Source of the DNA: an uncultured Sphingobium sp.
GTDB taxonomy: Bacteria > Pseudomonadota > Alphaproteobacteria > Sphingomonadales > Sphingomonadaceae
Direction of reading: 5' to 3'
NCBI GenBank assembly: GCA_913773715.1
Contig: CAJYHD010000750.1
Span: 1-14,280 of the forward strand
DNA: 14,280 nucleotides
How positions within the stretch are numbered: position 1 is the stretch's first letter; the number at the start of each line of letters is the position of its first letter. Shown here in pieces: positions 6,599 through 12,815 of this stretch. A program made the translations under genes and the position numbers. Under the pieces are notes generated by a model that was not told the DNA's origin, did no database searches, and worked only from the letters and a program-made list of their open reading frames with translations.

Positions 6599-6832
6599 AT
6601 GGCTGATTACGACGTGCAGTACGACAAGGACAAGGGCGACTGGAGCGCCAAACGAGAGGGTGCCTCGCAAGCGGCCGGCCGCTACGGCACGCAGGCTGAA
6701 GCGCACGATGCTGCGGTCGGGTTCGCAACCCGTAGCGGCGGCGGCGAGGTCCGCGACCACCGAAAGGACAACAACCAAATTCGCAACACGGACACGGTTG
6801 GCAAAAAGGATCCGTACCCGCCGAAGGGTTGA
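6599..6832 (+). CDS. DUF2188 family protein (77 aa)
   Basis: ATG 6599 follows a strong ribosome site (GAAGGAGG) by about six bases. The sequence MADYDVQYDKDKGDWSAKRE, then GASQAAGRYGTQAEAHDAA and the C-terminal D-P-Y-P-P-K-G is the DUF2188 pattern: W-x-V/A-K-x-E-G-A, T-Q-x-E-A, a short basic 'HRKDNNQIRN' region and a D-P-x-P-P-K-G end. It is a small beta-alpha-beta protein of unknown function, widespread in bacteria and often found near mobile genes. It is a monocistronic-looking plus-strand gene followed by an 11-bp inverted repeat. Confidence 0.85.
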   Translation: MADYDVQYDKDKGDWSAKREGASQAAGRYGTQAEAHDAAVGFATRSGGGEVRDHRKDNNQIRNTDTVGKKDPYPPKG

Positions 6833-6838
6833 GCTCCA

Positions 6839-6879
6839 GAGTCGAGCCCACCTCCATCATTACGAGGCGGGCTCGACTC
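6839..6879 (+). terminator. 11-bp inverted repeat after the DUF2188 gene
   Basis: GAGTCGAGCCC (6839-6849) and GGGCTCGACTC (6869-6879) are perfect reverse complements around a 19-base loop, starting six bases after the DUF2188 stop. No T-run follows on either strand, so it may be a terminator without U-tract, or a protein-binding palindrome. The rest of the 220-base gap to 7055 shows no convincing gene. Confidence 0.4.
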
Positions 6880-7054
6880 GTCCGGGAGTCGCTGTACAAC
6901 CTCGCCGGCGACGCCAAACCGCCCGCGCAACGGAGCGCCGCGCACGAGTGTGACTGCTTGGCTCCCGCGCTCCCGCTCGAGGCGAAGCCATGGCGCGAGG
7001 CAGTCGGCGACGCGCCCGACGATGCCTTCGACATCACAGCGCTACGGTGATCGC

Positions 7055-7678
7055 ATGCCGAGACGCATGGCCGACCCCGCCTTCAGAGCCCAACAGTGGG
7101 AAGAGCGCTACGGGCGCCACATCGCTCCGGTGAACAGGTACGTCGACGAGCTGCGCGAAGTTGGACGAGGATTCGTGCCGTACGTCGCACCGCTACACGG
7201 CGGCGTGAACGCACGAGTCCTCAGCGTCCTCCGCGATCCTGGCCCGGCAACCCGCGACGGTGTTGGCAGTGGATTCATCTGCACTGAGAATGACGATGGC
7301 TCTGCGGAGCTGCAAGCTCAACTTCTCGAAACGGTCGGCCTCTCCCCCGCGGATCTCCTTCCGTGGAACGCGTATCCCTGGTACATCAGCCGTGCGCCGA
7401 AGGCATCCGAGCTTGATGCCGGCGTTCTGACGGTGCTCAAGCTGATGGATCTAGCTCCGAACCTCGACCTTGTGTTGCTTCAAGGCAGTCATGCCGCACA
7501 CGCCTGGGATCGGCTCGTGCGGCTCAACCCGACAATCGAGACGGATAGGGGCCTGACTATCGTGCGCAGCTTTCACCCGTCACCGCAGGCACTTTTCGTA
7601 AAAGATCTCGAACAGCGAGAAAAGCGGCGCGCCCGCCGAATAGAAGCGTTTGAGGAGGTGGCTGCGCACCTCAGGTAA
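7055..7678 (+). CDS. Uracil-DNA glycosylase-like protein (207 aa)
   Basis: ATG 7055 is chosen because the homologous-looking part begins MADPAFRAQQWEERYG; ATG 7067 is an alternative, and the longer start at 6950 gives Arg/Ser-rich residues unlike the rest. Motifs match a UDG-superfamily fold: V-L-S-V-L-R-D-P-G-P (55-64, the active-site strand and loop), SGFICTEND (72-80), LPWNAYPW (102-109), LLQGSHAAHAW (141-151, central strand) and SFHPSPQAL (172-180, the H-P-S DNA-intercalation motif). UDG enzymes excise uracil from DNA; this branch lacks the canonical family 1 G-Q-D-P-Y motif, so its substrate is uncertain. TACGGT lies seven bases before the ATG and the ribosome site is poor, compatible with a leaderless message. 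Confidence 0.78.
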   Translation: MPRRMADPAFRAQQWEERYGRHIAPVNRYVDELREVGRGFVPYVAPLHGGVNARVLSVLRDPGPATRDGVGSGFICTENDDGSAELQAQLLETVGLSPADLLPWNAYPWYISRAPKASELDAGVLTVLKLMDLAPNLDLVLLQGSHAAHAWDRLVRLNPTIETDRGLTIVRSFHPSPQALFVKDLEQREKRRARRIEAFEEVAAHLR

Positions 7679-7910
7679 TGCGGCGGCTCAACGCATCGAC
7701 TCATGCGGCTCCAGATACGGTGCGTGTGATGAGTGTAGGAGATCGCATCTGTTCGAGTCGGTATCGCGCGCACGACGCCTGATGTCATCCTCTAGAAGGC
7801 GCGACGAATTCATGACCCGCCGCCGAATACTGACTGCAACGCGTGGGCATGAAACATCGTCTGCTATGCCTGCGATCTGGAAAACAAATTTCGGCAGGGA
7901 GGGCAGTGAG

Positions 7911-8342
7911 ATGGACAACCCAGCGACCACCACGCCCGAGTGGCGTGCCCTCCTCTCGGCACCGAGGCAGCCGGCGGCCCGAATCGAGCGGGCTGGCATA
8001 CCCACACGTCCCGGCGTGTACGCATGGTTCCGTGGCAGCGAATGCGTCTACCTCGGAAAAGCGTCCGATCTCCGGTCCCGCCTCGCGACGCACCTATCGA
8101 CGTCCCTCGATCTCAGCCGCAGTACGCTTCGTTCCTGGGTCGCGGTGCGAGAGCTTAGCCTGACTCGCGAATACACGCGCCGACGTCCAACTGTCATGAA
8201 CGCCGCGCAGGTCCGGGTGGTGAGTTCGTGGCTCCACGAGTGCGACCTGACCTGGAACGTTTCTCCGACGAACGAGGATGCGGTTGCGCTCGAGTCCGCA
8301 CTGCTCGCCGCGTGGCGCCCGCCCATCAACGCCGCGTCGTGA
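7911..8342 (+). CDS. Small GIY-YIG fold protein (143 aa)
   Basis: ATG 7911 has GGGAGGG about eight bases upstream. The sequence begins to look like a GIY-YIG domain at PTRPGVYAWF (GVY at 35-37). VYLGKA follows at 46-51, with R55 and R57 in DLRSRLATHL, the metal-binding glutamate E128 in EDAVALESAL and the terminal N140 in RPPIN. All key positions of the nuclease core are present. It consists of essentially the domain alone, without a DNA-binding domain, so it could be a small nuclease or repair helper. It is preceded by 232 bases without a convincing gene and faces the terminator of module 2. It is not closely similar to the broken GIY-YIG gene at 2102. Confidence 0.75.
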   Translation: MDNPATTTPEWRALLSAPRQPAARIERAGIPTRPGVYAWFRGSECVYLGKASDLRSRLATHLSTSLDLSRSTLRSWVAVRELSLTREYTRRRPTVMNAAQVRVVSSWLHECDLTWNVSPTNEDAVALESALLAAWRPPINAAS

Positions 8343-8435
8343 GCGCGCCACTCGACAATGCGGCTTGCCCACCGGTCGGCCCTTCCTTCAGAGCAGAGTG
8401 GGGAGGACATGAATGTCGCAACCCGCAAGTTGAAA

Positions 8436-8475
8436 AGGCGGCGGACCACTCCTGGGTAGGAGTAGTCCGCCGCCT
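8436..8475 (-). terminator. Strong intrinsic terminator of module 2
   Basis: GGCGGCGGAC (8437-8446) pairs with GTCCGCCGCC (8465-8474), then after one mismatch ACTCCT pairs with AGGAGT around a 4-base loop. On the minus strand the hairpin is followed by TTTT, right after the DUF3846 stop at 8480. It may also stop the converging GIY-YIG transcript (ends 8342). Confidence 0.85.
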
Positions 8476-8479
8476 GTGG

Positions 8480-8962
8480 TCACGGGAGTGGGACGACGCG
8501 CAGCAGCCTGTCCGTGGCGTACTCCATCATCAGAGTCGCACCGACAACGGCCTCGATATACGTCTGGGGTTCGCTCGGTGTCGCTCGCCACTCCTCCGAG
8601 TCCAGTCGTTGCAGCTCGACCTGGCACAGCGTCGCGCCGCCCAGTAGGGCCTGTGCCGTGGTGGGCACGTCGGTGTTCCAACCATTCTGGCCGGGCAGAC
8701 CAACGAGCACTGCGTCGCCGGCCAGTCTCGCCTGACCGCGCGCGTGCGGCACGTGGTACCACCACAAATATGTTGCGCGCCGGTTGTACAGCAGCCCGCG
8801 GATGAGTCCCTCTTCGTTTAGGTACATCGTGCAGCCGAAGCTGAGGATGTCGAGCGCCTCGATCCATCCCCCAACGGCTCTCTGGTAGTCCTCGACTTCC
8901 CTGAGCTCAAGAGCGCGCATGTCATCGGCGTCGGACGCCGGGATGATAATGCCTCGCACCAT
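8480..8962 (-). CDS. DUF3846 family protein, copy 2 (160 aa)
   Basis: ATG 8962 has AAAGGAGA seven bases upstream. The N-terminal half is clearly related to the copy at 3261-3767: MVRGIIIPASD, VEDYQRAVGGWIEALDI, TMYLNEEGLIRGL, and YLWWYHVPHARG. The C-terminal half (QALLGGATLCQVELQRLDSE...) is different in sequence and lacks the Cys-rich stretch of copy 1, though both end with a similar helix and strand (YIEAVVGATLMM against YLETVVWAALLQ). No catalytic motif is visible. It is the last gene of module 2, before the strong terminator. Confidence 0.85.
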   Translation of the reverse strand: MVRGIIIPASDADDMRALELREVEDYQRAVGGWIEALDILSFGCTMYLNEEGLIRGLLYNRRATYLWWYHVPHARGQARLAGDAVLVGLPGQNGWNTDVPTTAQALLGGATLCQVELQRLDSEEWRATPSEPQTYIEAVVGATLMMEYATDRLLRVVPLP

Positions 8963-8969
8963 GGTGCTT

Positions 8970-9032
8970 CTCCTTTGTGCGTGCGACCGGGAACCGGGAT
9001 GGTTCTCGTGGAATCGCAGAGCACAAACGAGG
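8970..9032 (-). promoter_or_regulatory. Structured leader L4, pairs the ribosome site of DUF3846 gene 2
   Basis: Minus-strand reading: P1 pairs UUUGUGC with GCACAAA and, past a single G.G mismatch, CUC with GAG of the ribosome site. P2 pairs UGCGAUU with GGUCGCA. P3 pairs GAGAAC with GUUCCC (one mismatch) around the loop CAUCCCG. Compared with L2, P1 gains a U-A pair where L2 has a C x A mismatch. Confidence 0.62.
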
Positions 9033-9054
9033 TCGAAGGCACGGTGGGGTTCCG

Positions 9055-9103
9055 GGCGGCCGGCGAGCTGCGTCCGTGGATGGACGTGCTCACGCCGGCC
9101 GCC
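9055..9103 (-). other. Long intercistronic hairpin, module 2
   Basis: A perfect 11-bp stem, GGCGGCCGGCG (9055-9065) with CGCCGGCCGCC (9093-9103), continues inward with AGC/GCT and CGTCC/GGACG around a GTGGAT loop. It lies 17 bases after the RHH stop and before leader L4. There is no T-run. It matches the position and layout of the hairpin at 3872-3922. Confidence 0.65.
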
Positions 9104-9120
9104 GGGTCAGAGGTGATGCG

Positions 9121-9462
9121 TCAGCTCGTGACGGCCTTGGTGCGCGGAGTCTTCGGTGCCGGTGTGGCGTCGAAGATCGCGGCGATGGCGTCGCGTTTGC
9201 CTGCCGCCTCGCGTTCGATCTCCGCACGCGCCGCTTGCGCTTGGCGCTGCAGAGCAGGGTCGGCTTTCGCGGTCTCGATCCAGGCATCAATAGCCAGGCG
9301 AACCTCGTCCGTGACATTACGGTCACGGAGCTGGGCGATGATGTCCAGCTGGGTGCGGGTGGACTCGTTGAGTCTGACCGCGAGGGGTTTGATCGGGCCG
9401 TAGCCGAGTCCGTTGGCGGACACAGGCGTGGCGGGCGGGGTGGTGGCGTTGGACTCGCTCAT
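9121..9462 (-). CDS. Ribbon-helix-helix DNA-binding protein, copy 2 (113 aa)
   Basis: ATG 9462 follows AAGGAGGTGA. The segment ANGLGYGPIKPLAVRLNEST and the helices RTQLDIIAQLRD and VTDEVRLAIDAWIETAK repeat copy 1 almost exactly, so both proteins probably recognise the same or overlapping operators or partner with each other as heterodimers. The C-terminal helix (LQRQAQAARAEIEREAAGKR) and tail have diverged. It is the first gene of module 2. Given its near-identical DNA-reading strand (residues about 26-34), cross-regulation between the two modules is likely; this is inferred, not shown. Confidence 0.8.
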   Translation of the reverse strand: MSESNATTPPATPVSANGLGYGPIKPLAVRLNESTRTQLDIIAQLRDRNVTDEVRLAIDAWIETAKADPALQRQAQAARAEIEREAAGKRDAIAAIFDATPAPKTPRTKAVTS

Positions 9463-9472
9463 GGGCGGGTCA

Positions 9473-9537
9473 CCTCCTTGACGGGTGCGGCCGAGAACTT
9501 GGATGGTTCTCTACGAGACCGCAGACCGGCAACGAGG
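9473..9537 (-). promoter_or_regulatory. Structured leader L3, pairs the ribosome site of RHH gene 2
   Basis: Minus-strand reading: P1 CCUCGUUG with CAAGGAGG has seven of eight pairs and the same central G.G mismatch as L1. P2 is UGCGGUC with GGCCGCA. After a 5-base bulge (UCGUA), P3 is a perfect GAGAAC/GUUCUC with loop CAUCCAA. The ribosome site GGAGG is inside P1. Confidence 0.65.
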
Positions 9538-9578
9538 AGCGCGGGTGCCAGGACTAGCTTGCAGTGCCCGCTGGTTCC

Positions 9579-9607
9579 AGTGAACGACGAAACGTGCTGC
9601 ACGCCAA
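9579..9607 (-). promoter_or_regulatory. Candidate promoter of module 2
   Basis: TTGGCG (9607-9602) and TTCACT (9584-9579) on the minus strand, spaced by 17 bases, correspond to the pair in module 1. About 40 bases separate the -10 box from leader L3. Confidence 0.4.
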
Positions 9608-9676
9608 CCGTCCGATCGGCATGTTTCGCTGTGAGCTGCTCTGGCTCAGAGTGCGCACGCGGGTCGATTCGGCGGG

Positions 9677-9862
9677 TTAGACGGTCGACTGTTCCCAGGC
9701 TTTTACGATGCGCCGCATGGTGACGTTACTGACGATAAGCACGGAACCGCCAACCTCCCCCGAGTCCATATGCATGGCCCCTCTATCGAATCGAACTTGA
9801 AGCATCACAGGTTCGTCACTTTTGCCAATGCGAACGATTCCAGGGACAGTGACGGTTTGCAC
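9677..9862 (-). CDS. Possible small protein (61 aa), start uncertain
   Basis: From a GTG at 9862 the frame encodes VQTVTVPGIVRIGKSDEPVM, then LQVRFDRGAMHMDSGEVGG, then SVLIVSNVTMRRIVKAWEQS. It alternates beta-strand-like segments and ends in a helix, which looks more like a protein than the surrounding frames do. The frame stays open upstream to an ATG at 10015, but that extension is Arg/Pro-rich and unconvincing. No clear ribosome site is seen. A CACAC-TTCG-GTGTG hairpin (9881-9894) lies just upstream on the same strand. If this is not a gene, 9618-10125 holds no gene that I can support. Confidence 0.35.
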   Translation of the reverse strand: MQTVTVPGIVRIGKSDEPVMLQVRFDRGAMHMDSGEVGGSVLIVSNVTMRRIVKAWEQSTV

Positions 9863-10125
9863 TGAACGATTGAAACAGAGCACACCGAAGTGTGAAGTGG
9901 ATTTCACCTGCCGTGCCGGGTGAATTGGCCCTGTCGGCAATCCGGTTCCACTTCGAGCGAGCCTGCCCGGGAAGCTGCATCCCTCGCATCGCATCAAACG
10001 GGTGATCACCCGCACTTCTGCAGGTGAAGCCGGAGCCGCGAGAGATCGCCCTTCCGAGCAGCCTGTGGATAGTTTGACGCACCACCTGATCGGTCAACGT
10101 ACGCTCTGCATGTTGAGCGTGACCA

Positions 10126-10485
10126 ATGATCAGGATGGAGCGACTTGTGCCGCGTAGCCGAGAGATGTGCACGGAGGGACGCTGTCCAACTTGGTGCCAA
10201 GCTGCGCACCTCACCGATTCCGGTGCTGGTGATGATGTCCACTGGGCTCAACTAAGGCACGTACCTGCGATCGAACGCATCGCACACGGCGAACACGCGC
10301 AGTTCGAGCCCGTTGAACGGGCACTCCCTATTGACGTAGGTGTCGAACGGATGGCCGGGTCGGAGTGCACGTACGTAGCGATAGTCGTTGATGATGCGAG
10401 GTCGCGTTCACTCATGATTTCGCCCAGCAGTGCTCGTCAATTGGCCTGTGCACTCGTAACGGCCGCTGACCTTGCGCTTGAGTAG
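10126..10485 (+). CDS. DUF6907-like protein (119 aa)
   Basis: The core begins CPTWCQAAHLTDSGAGDDVHW, the C-P-x-W-C...H...D-D-x-H-W block that opens this actinobacterial family. It ends with ISPSSARQLACALVTAADLA, the family's 'L-T-P-x-x-A-R-x-L-A-x-A-L-x-x-A-A-D' helix. The Cys-Cys-His group may bind a metal. The function is unknown; such genes are common in actinobacterial chromosomes and integrative elements. Starts at 10126, 10135 and 10165 are all possible: the first gives a basic N-terminus, and none has a strong ribosome site. TTGACG and TACGCT upstream are spaced by 20 bases, too far for a confident promoter. Confidence 0.7.
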   Translation: MIRMERLVPRSREMCTEGRCPTWCQAAHLTDSGAGDDVHWAQLRHVPAIERIAHGEHAQFEPVERALPIDVGVERMAGSECTYVAIVVDDARSRSLMISPSSARQLACALVTAADLALE

Positions 10486-10565
10486 TCGGCCGGCTGGTGT
10501 GGCGTGAGCCTGAGGCTGAGTCAATCCCGTGACTGGTTGATGTCGCGCGGGCCTGCGGTGCGCGC

Positions 10566-10616
10566 CGCCTGACATAGCACTCAGGCGTCGTGCGACTGCA
10601 GCTGGGGCGCAGCCCC
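10566..10616 (+). terminator. Two hairpins after the DUF6907-like gene
   Basis: CGCCTGA (10566-10572) pairs with TCAGGCG (10581-10587), and GGGGC (10604-10608) pairs with GCCCC (10612-10616). They lie 80-130 bases after the stop and lack a T-run, so termination is only a suggestion. The rest of 10486-10700 holds no gene that I can support. Confidence 0.3.
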
Positions 10617-10700
10617 TTCGGGTGAAGATGACAGAAGTCTCATCCAACTCTGGGGCGCGCCGTCGTAAGGTCAAGTGTCCGAAATGCGAAGGGGGCTCGT

Positions 10701-11096
10701 ATGGTCTGGGGCGCTGACGAAGCGGTGCAGCGAGTTCAAGATGACGTCCGTCGGGCGCAGCAACGCGCTGAGCGGTATCCCGCGCTGCAATCCGCCATCG
10801 ACGGCGTGCGAGGCAAGGCCGTCTCCATCCGCCGTGACCTTTCCGTCGAGGTTGATGCCGCCGGCGTCCTCCGTGACCTGCGAATCGGCGACAGCGCGCT
10901 CGATCGCGGGGGCGACCGTCTCGCCGCCGAGATCTTCGAACTGATCGGCAAAGCGACGCGCCAGGCCCGCGCCGATACTCTCGCGGCGACGACGGACATC
11001 ATGGGCGAGGACGATCCGATCGTGAAGACGATCGCGGCGGACCTCGAGGCCCGCAACGCGGGTGATGAACTCGGCCGGTCTGGGGGCATCCAGTGA
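10701..11096 (+). CDS. YbaB/EbfC-like protein of a type VII locus (131 aa)
   Basis: ATG 10701 follows GAAGGGGG. An N-terminal helix (EAVQRVQDDVRRAQQRAERY) leads into a strand-turn-strand segment (AVSIRRDLSVEVDAAGVLRD) and a helix (GGDRLAAEIFELIGKATRQA). This is the helix-beta-helix layout of YbaB/EbfC proteins, 100-130 residue dimers. In actinobacteria such proteins often stand immediately before EspC/WXG100-like genes in ESX-type loci, as here. Nucleoid binding is known for true EbfC; in this setting the role may instead be as a partner or chaperone. Its stop overlaps the GTG start of the next gene by four bases (GTGA), so the two are translationally coupled. Confidence 0.7.
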   Translation: MVWGADEAVQRVQDDVRRAQQRAERYPALQSAIDGVRGKAVSIRRDLSVEVDAAGVLRDLRIGDSALDRGGDRLAAEIFELIGKATRQARADTLAATTDIMGEDDPIVKTIAADLEARNAGDELGRSGGIQ

Positions 11097-11413
11097 GCGC
11101 CGGCGACATTCGGGTTGACGTTGAACTCATGCACCAGCACGCGGGTCTCGTGGATCAGCTCGCCTCTGATGCGTCGCAGGCGTTGGCGGCCCTGCAGTCG
11201 ATAAATCTCTCGAGCGGAGCATTCGGACTGCTGTGTTCGTGGATGGTGCCACCGGTCGGAATTGTCTCGCAGGTCATGGGGTCGGCTGTCCAAGCTGAAG
11301 GCGAAACCATTCAGCGCACCGCGCAGCAGCTTCGGGACGCGGCGAGCGACTTTCAGACGTACGAAGATTCCGTCGTGGACACGATCCGCGGCCTGGAGCG
11401 AGGCTTGGGCTGA
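11093..11413 (+). CDS. WXG100/EspC-like type VII secretion protein (106 aa)
   Basis: The GTG start overlaps the previous stop. The protein is about 100 residues, almost wholly helical, with a glycine-containing hydrophobic break in the middle (FGLLCSWMVPPVGIVSQVM) and a helical second half (GETIQRTAQQLRDAASDFQT). This size and hairpin shape fit the EspC/DUF2580 branch of WXG100-type substrates. A strict W-x-G is not seen in the turn, and the C-terminal YxxxD/E export motif is not matched exactly (Y90 is followed by D at +6), so export is inferred from context. Such proteins pair with the N-terminal helical domain of the neighbouring toxin for secretion. The stop and the next ATG share a base (TGATG). 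Confidence 0.68.
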   Translation: MSAGDIRVDVELMHQHAGLVDQLASDASQALAALQSINLSSGAFGLLCSWMVPPVGIVSQVMGSAVQAEGETIQRTAQQLRDAASDFQTYEDSVVDTIRGLERGLG

Positions 11414-12807
11414 TGGGCGATAACCCTCTCGTCGCTGCGCCCGTTGCGTCTCAGCCGTCTGCGTTCGGCGGTGCGTATTTGCTACAGGACGGTGCGGATC
11501 TTGCCGATGCGATCCAGTCGGGTAATTGGGTTGAAGGTGGTGTCGCGGCGTTTTCAATGGCGCTGGATGGCATCGGCGCCGTCATCGACCCAATCGGTAC
11601 GCTCCTCGCCAACGGACTCGGATGGGTATTGGATCACATCGAGCCCCTCCGTGGCTGGCTGCAAGACCTCACCGGCAACGCATCCGAGGTGATGGCTTTT
11701 GCGCAGACGTGGGCGAACGTCGCCGGCCAACTCAACCGCGTTGGCGCGGACCTCCAACACCGCCTGGGCGACCTCGACGGAATGAGCGGCGCCACCATTC
11801 ACGCCTACCGAGTTCACGTCCAGGAACTCGCCGACACTGTCGCCTCGACCGGCACGTGGACAGGCGCGGTGGGTTCTGGCCTCGAGATCGCGTCCGGCCT
11901 CGTGCAGACCGTGTACGAGCTGGTCCGTGATGCGATTGCTCAGGTGGTCGGTACGGCCATCAGCGCGCTCATCACGGCCGGGGCCACACTGGGTTTTGGC
12001 ACGCCGGTCGCGATCGGTCAGGTTGTGACTAAGGTCGCCTCTGTCGCCGCGCGGGTGGGGAAGTTCATTACCAACCTCCTCGAATCGGCCCGACGGCTCA
12101 TGCCGCTCTTCGATAAAATCTGCACCGCTATCGAGAGCATCGTTCGGTGGCTACGAGGCAAACTCAACGGCAGCCACACAGGCAATCTTCCAGAGCGCAC
12201 CCCCGCCACGCCGACGCCTGATGGACCATTAGCGGGAACCTCCACCCTGCCGCCGGCTGGCGATTCGCCGATGCGACCTAACCGCCTTACGGGAGATGCT
12301 CCCGAGGGCTGGCGGCCACTGAGCAAGACAGACATCGACGATTTGCCGGTCGTTCGTGACGGTTCACACTGGAACCCCGACGGAAAGACACTAAAACCCG
12401 ACACGTGGTATCAGACGGGCGAGCACGACTACATCTACCACACCGATGAAAACGGCCACATCGACCGATTCCACGCGGAGAAGCTCGAGTTCAAGACCCA
12501 CGAAGGTAGGCTTCGTCACGATCCAGACACACCGGGCAAGCTCCCGGGCGACGATGCTTCCCACCTCGCGGGCGACCTTTACGGTGGCTCTCGGAAGATC
12601 GATAACCTGGTCAGCCAACTCGCGGACCATAATCGCATCGAATATCGCCGAATCGAGCACCAGTGGGAACTGGCCATGAAAGCCGATCCGCCCGCTCACG
12701 TTTCGGCGGACATCTTCCTAAAAAATGACGCAACCGGTCGCCCAACCGAATTTATTGTCGATTCGACGATCAACGGCCACCCAGTTCCCCTCCGGCTGGT
12801 ACAATAG
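11413..12807 (+). CDS. Polymorphic toxin: type VII helical domain + DNA/RNA nuclease (464 aa)
   Basis: Residues 1-250 are helical and hydrophobic in places (about 160-222, e.g. IAQVVGTAISALITAGATLG), as in the trafficking part of ESX-secreted toxins. Residues 251-295 are a Pro/Thr-rich linker. Residues about 300-464 form the toxin domain: W-Y-Q-T-G-E-H-D-Y-I-Y, GDDASHLAGDLYGGSRKIDN with H384 as the likely catalytic His, N407 in SQLADHN, and a helix with YRRIEHQWELAMK. This G-H/S-H-L...G-G...N-L-V...N layout is that of the DNA/RNA non-specific endonucleases (His-Me finger, EndoNS type) found at the ends of Bacillus YeeF-like toxins. It is expected to cut nucleic acid in rival cells. There is no signal peptide. 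It is coupled to the WXG100-like gene; immunity genes follow. The secretion ATPase and channel are not in the window. Confidence 0.8.
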   Translation: MGDNPLVAAPVASQPSAFGGAYLLQDGADLADAIQSGNWVEGGVAAFSMALDGIGAVIDPIGTLLANGLGWVLDHIEPLRGWLQDLTGNASEVMAFAQTWANVAGQLNRVGADLQHRLGDLDGMSGATIHAYRVHVQELADTVASTGTWTGAVGSGLEIASGLVQTVYELVRDAIAQVVGTAISALITAGATLGFGTPVAIGQVVTKVASVAARVGKFITNLLESARRLMPLFDKICTAIESIVRWLRGKLNGSHTGNLPERTPATPTPDGPLAGTSTLPPAGDSPMRPNRLTGDAPEGWRPLSKTDIDDLPVVRDGSHWNPDGKTLKPDTWYQTGEHDYIYHTDENGHIDRFHAEKLEFKTHEGRLRHDPDTPGKLPGDDASHLAGDLYGGSRKIDNLVSQLADHNRIEYRRIEHQWELAMKADPPAHVSADIFLKNDATGRPTEFIVDSTINGHPVPLRLVQ

Positions 12808-12815
12808 AGGTAATT

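Larger units (their letters stand above)
8480..9617 (-). repeat. Module copy 2: RHH gene + DUF3846 gene with shared regulatory DNA
   Basis: Direct counterpart of 3261-4445, in the same orientation about 5.2 kb away. The regulatory DNA is the best conserved part: the leader before DUF3846 has one base difference over its central 47 bases. The intercistronic segment and the DUF3846 body have changed most. No insertion-sequence ends or target duplications border either copy. Confidence 0.85.

Noticed and set aside
6829..7050. 73-residue ORF from TTG between the DUF2188 and UDG-like genes
   Set aside because: It fits the gap neatly, but starts with TTG without a ribosome site, contains the inverted repeat and matches nothing that I recognise.
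3231..9617. Composite transposon formed by the two repeated modules
   Set aside because: No transposase, terminal inverted repeats or target-site duplications are visible at the module borders.
8977..9723. 248-residue plus-strand ORF over module 2
   Set aside because: It runs antisense through leaders L3/L4 and the RHH gene; the opposite strand has family matches, ribosome sites and a module-1 counterpart.
10736..11557. 273-residue minus-strand ORF
   Set aside because: It is antisense to the YbaB-like, EspC-like and toxin genes, which have coupled starts and recognisable domains; it is Arg/Ser-rich.
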